This document shows, piece after piece, positions 63,047 to 64,000 of a stretch of DNA of 64,000 nucleotides. The notes under the pieces were generated by a model that searched no databases, was not told where the DNA came from, and saw nothing but the letters and a program-made list of their open reading frames with translations. Origin of the DNA: Xenophilus sp. Marseille-Q4582 (lineage in GTDB: Bacteria; Pseudomonadota; Gammaproteobacteria; Burkholderiales; Burkholderiaceae_C); contig NZ_CAKAKO010000001.1 of the NCBI RefSeq assembly GCF_916700565.1, positions 868,001 through 932,000 of the forward strand, in the 5' to 3' direction. Positions within the stretch are counted from its first letter, which is position 1. The number at the start of each line of letters is the position of its first letter. Both the position numbers and the translations under genes were made by a program.

Positions 63047-64000
63047 GTGACCCTGCCCGAACTCAGCGACGCCTGGAAAACCGGCCTTTCGCTGGCCTGG
63101 ACCTTCTACATCGCCGTCCTGTCCGTCTGGATCGTGCTGCAAAAGCGCACGCCGGTCGCCACGCTGGGCTGGATCCTGTCGCTGTCGGCGCTGCCCTATG
63201 TGGGCTTCGGCGTCTACTACTTCTTCGGCCCGCAGCGGCTGCGCAAGCAGCGCCTCAAGCGCCTGCGCGTGCGCGCGAGCGCGTATGGCGCGCGCGACCT
63301 GGCGCTGATCAGCCGTGCCGCGCACGAGGCGCCGCCCGTGCTGCGCCAGCTCGCGGCCCTGGGCACCGCCAGCTGCGGCCTGCCGCTGTCGAGCGCGACC
63401 GCCGCCGACCTGCTTTCGGGCGGTGCCGCGACCTTCGACGCCATCCTCGAGGCCGTCGACGCGGCGCAGCACCACATCCACCTCGAGTACTACATCTACG
63501 AGCCCGACGGCATCGGCACGCAGCTGCGCGACCGGCTGGTGGCGCGTGCGCGGGCCGGCGTGCAGGTGCGGCTGCTGATCGACGCGCTGGGCTCCAAGCG
63601 CGTGGGCCGCCAGTTCCTGGCGCCGCTGCGCGAGGCGGGCGCGCAGATCGCGCTCTTCCACGACTCGCGCATCGGGCGCCGGCTGCGGCCAGTCATCAAC
63701 TACCGCACCCACCGCAAGATCGTGGTCTGCGATGGCTGCATCGGCTTCACGGGCGGCGTGAACATCACCGACGAAGAAGACCGGCGGGCGCGTGCCGATG
63801 CGTACCACGACGTGCACCTGCGGCTGGAGGGCGCGGCCGTGCGCTGGCTGCAGACCACCTTCCTCGAGGACTGGGCCTACGCCACGGGCGAGCGGCCGCG
63901 CGGCCTGGGCGGCGAGCTGCTGTCGCAACTGCTGCCCCAGCTGGACGCGGGCCGCATCCCGGTGCAGATCGTCAGCAGCGGCCCCGACACGCCGCTGGAG
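63047..64000 (+). CDS. cls: Cardiolipin synthase (N-terminal 318 codons; cut by the window edge)
   Basis: Joins two phosphatidylglycerols into cardiolipin in the inner membrane. The visible part has two N-terminal membrane helices of the PLDc_N type (LSLAWTFYIAVLSVWIVLQKRTPVATLGWILSLSALPYVGFGVYYFFGPQRLRK) and the first phospholipase D half with HHIHLEYYIYEPDGIG and the HKD motif in THRKIVVCDGCIGFTGGVNI (about residue 222). The second HKD half lies beyond position 64000. The start is a GTG at 63047 (reading VTLPELSDAW), with no strong ribosome binding site; no ATG fits better. Confidence 0.9.
   Translation, partial: MTLPELSDAWKTGLSLAWTFYIAVLSVWIVLQKRTPVATLGWILSLSALPYVGFGVYYFFGPQRLRKQRLKRLRVRASAYGARDLALISRAAHEAPPVLRQLAALGTASCGLPLSSATAADLLSGGAATFDAILEAVDAAQHHIHLEYYIYEPDGIGTQLRDRLVARARAGVQVRLLIDALGSKRVGRQFLAPLREAGAQIALFHDSRIGRRLRPVINYRTHRKIVVCDGCIGFTGGVNITDEEDRRARADAYHDVHLRLEGAAVRWLQTTFLEDWAYATGERPRGLGGELLSQLLPQLDAGRIPVQIVSSGPDTPLE

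Overview
The window is about 64 kb of GC-rich, densely coding chromosome from a betaproteobacterium, most likely of the family Comamonadaceae (Acidovorax/Variovorax relatives). Evidence is the codon use, the run exbB-exbD-lpxK-Trm112-kdsB-adk, lexA, clpS-clpA, a cysI-DUF934 pair and a monomeric NADP-isocitrate dehydrogenase. I saw no rRNA, tRNA or CRISPR array. Both ends cut through genes: an amino-acid ABC transporter binding protein on the left and a cardiolipin synthase on the right.

Layout. 1-6.9 kb: mnmH, a tautomerase-like isomerase, metG translationally coupled to two small lipoproteins, an NAD-type isocitrate dehydrogenase and yceH. 6.9-13.3 kb is the accessory part: a lower-GC segment with a promoter and inverted repeats, an IS3-family element whose terminal repeat ends a truncated reading frame, the sulfite reductase pair cysI-DUF934, and an IS5-family element inserted 54 bp upstream of a lipoprotein glpQ. 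13.3-25.3 kb holds a lytic transglycosylase and a likely stationary-phase/stress group (glgX, small hydrophilic protein, katE, pncC-nadE, MBL hydrolase, two tiny coupled genes, a BLUF protein); glgX and katE share an upstream TCCTAC-N21-CTAA arrangement. 25.4-34.1 kb: an AraC regulator and an MFS exporter with touching start codons, opgG/bglX, cbpA-cbpM, an extensin-type peptidase and a 41-codon FosX-like remnant. 34.1-46.3 kb: an Lrp regulator/dadA, an acyl-CoA dehydrogenase plus phosphotransferase pair, a Crp regulator, an enoyl-CoA hydratase/hydroxyacyl-CoA dehydrogenase pair, a FimV-like protein, an MFS exporter and a D-2-hydroxyacid dehydrogenase. 46.5-64 kb is mostly core: lexA and asparaginase, adk-kdsB-Trm112-lpxK-exbD-exbB, xseA-sodB, two more isocitrate dehydrogenases, clpS-clpA, cls.

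How the genes work together. Protein quality control (clpS/clpA, cbpA/cbpM), oxidative defence (katE, sodB), envelope and LPS building (kdsB, lpxK, exbBD, opgG, mltB) and acyl-CoA breakdown are the main themes. The window carries all three structural classes of isocitrate dehydrogenase. No single large undescribed system stands out. The best leads are the segment broken by the IS3 element (7.1-7.55 kb), the BLUF protein with altered photocycle residues, the shared stress promoter motif, the in-frame collapsed FosX-like gene, and the unfused phosphotransferase/acyl-CoA dehydrogenase pair. All family assignments come from reading motifs and from memory of the families; no searches were run.
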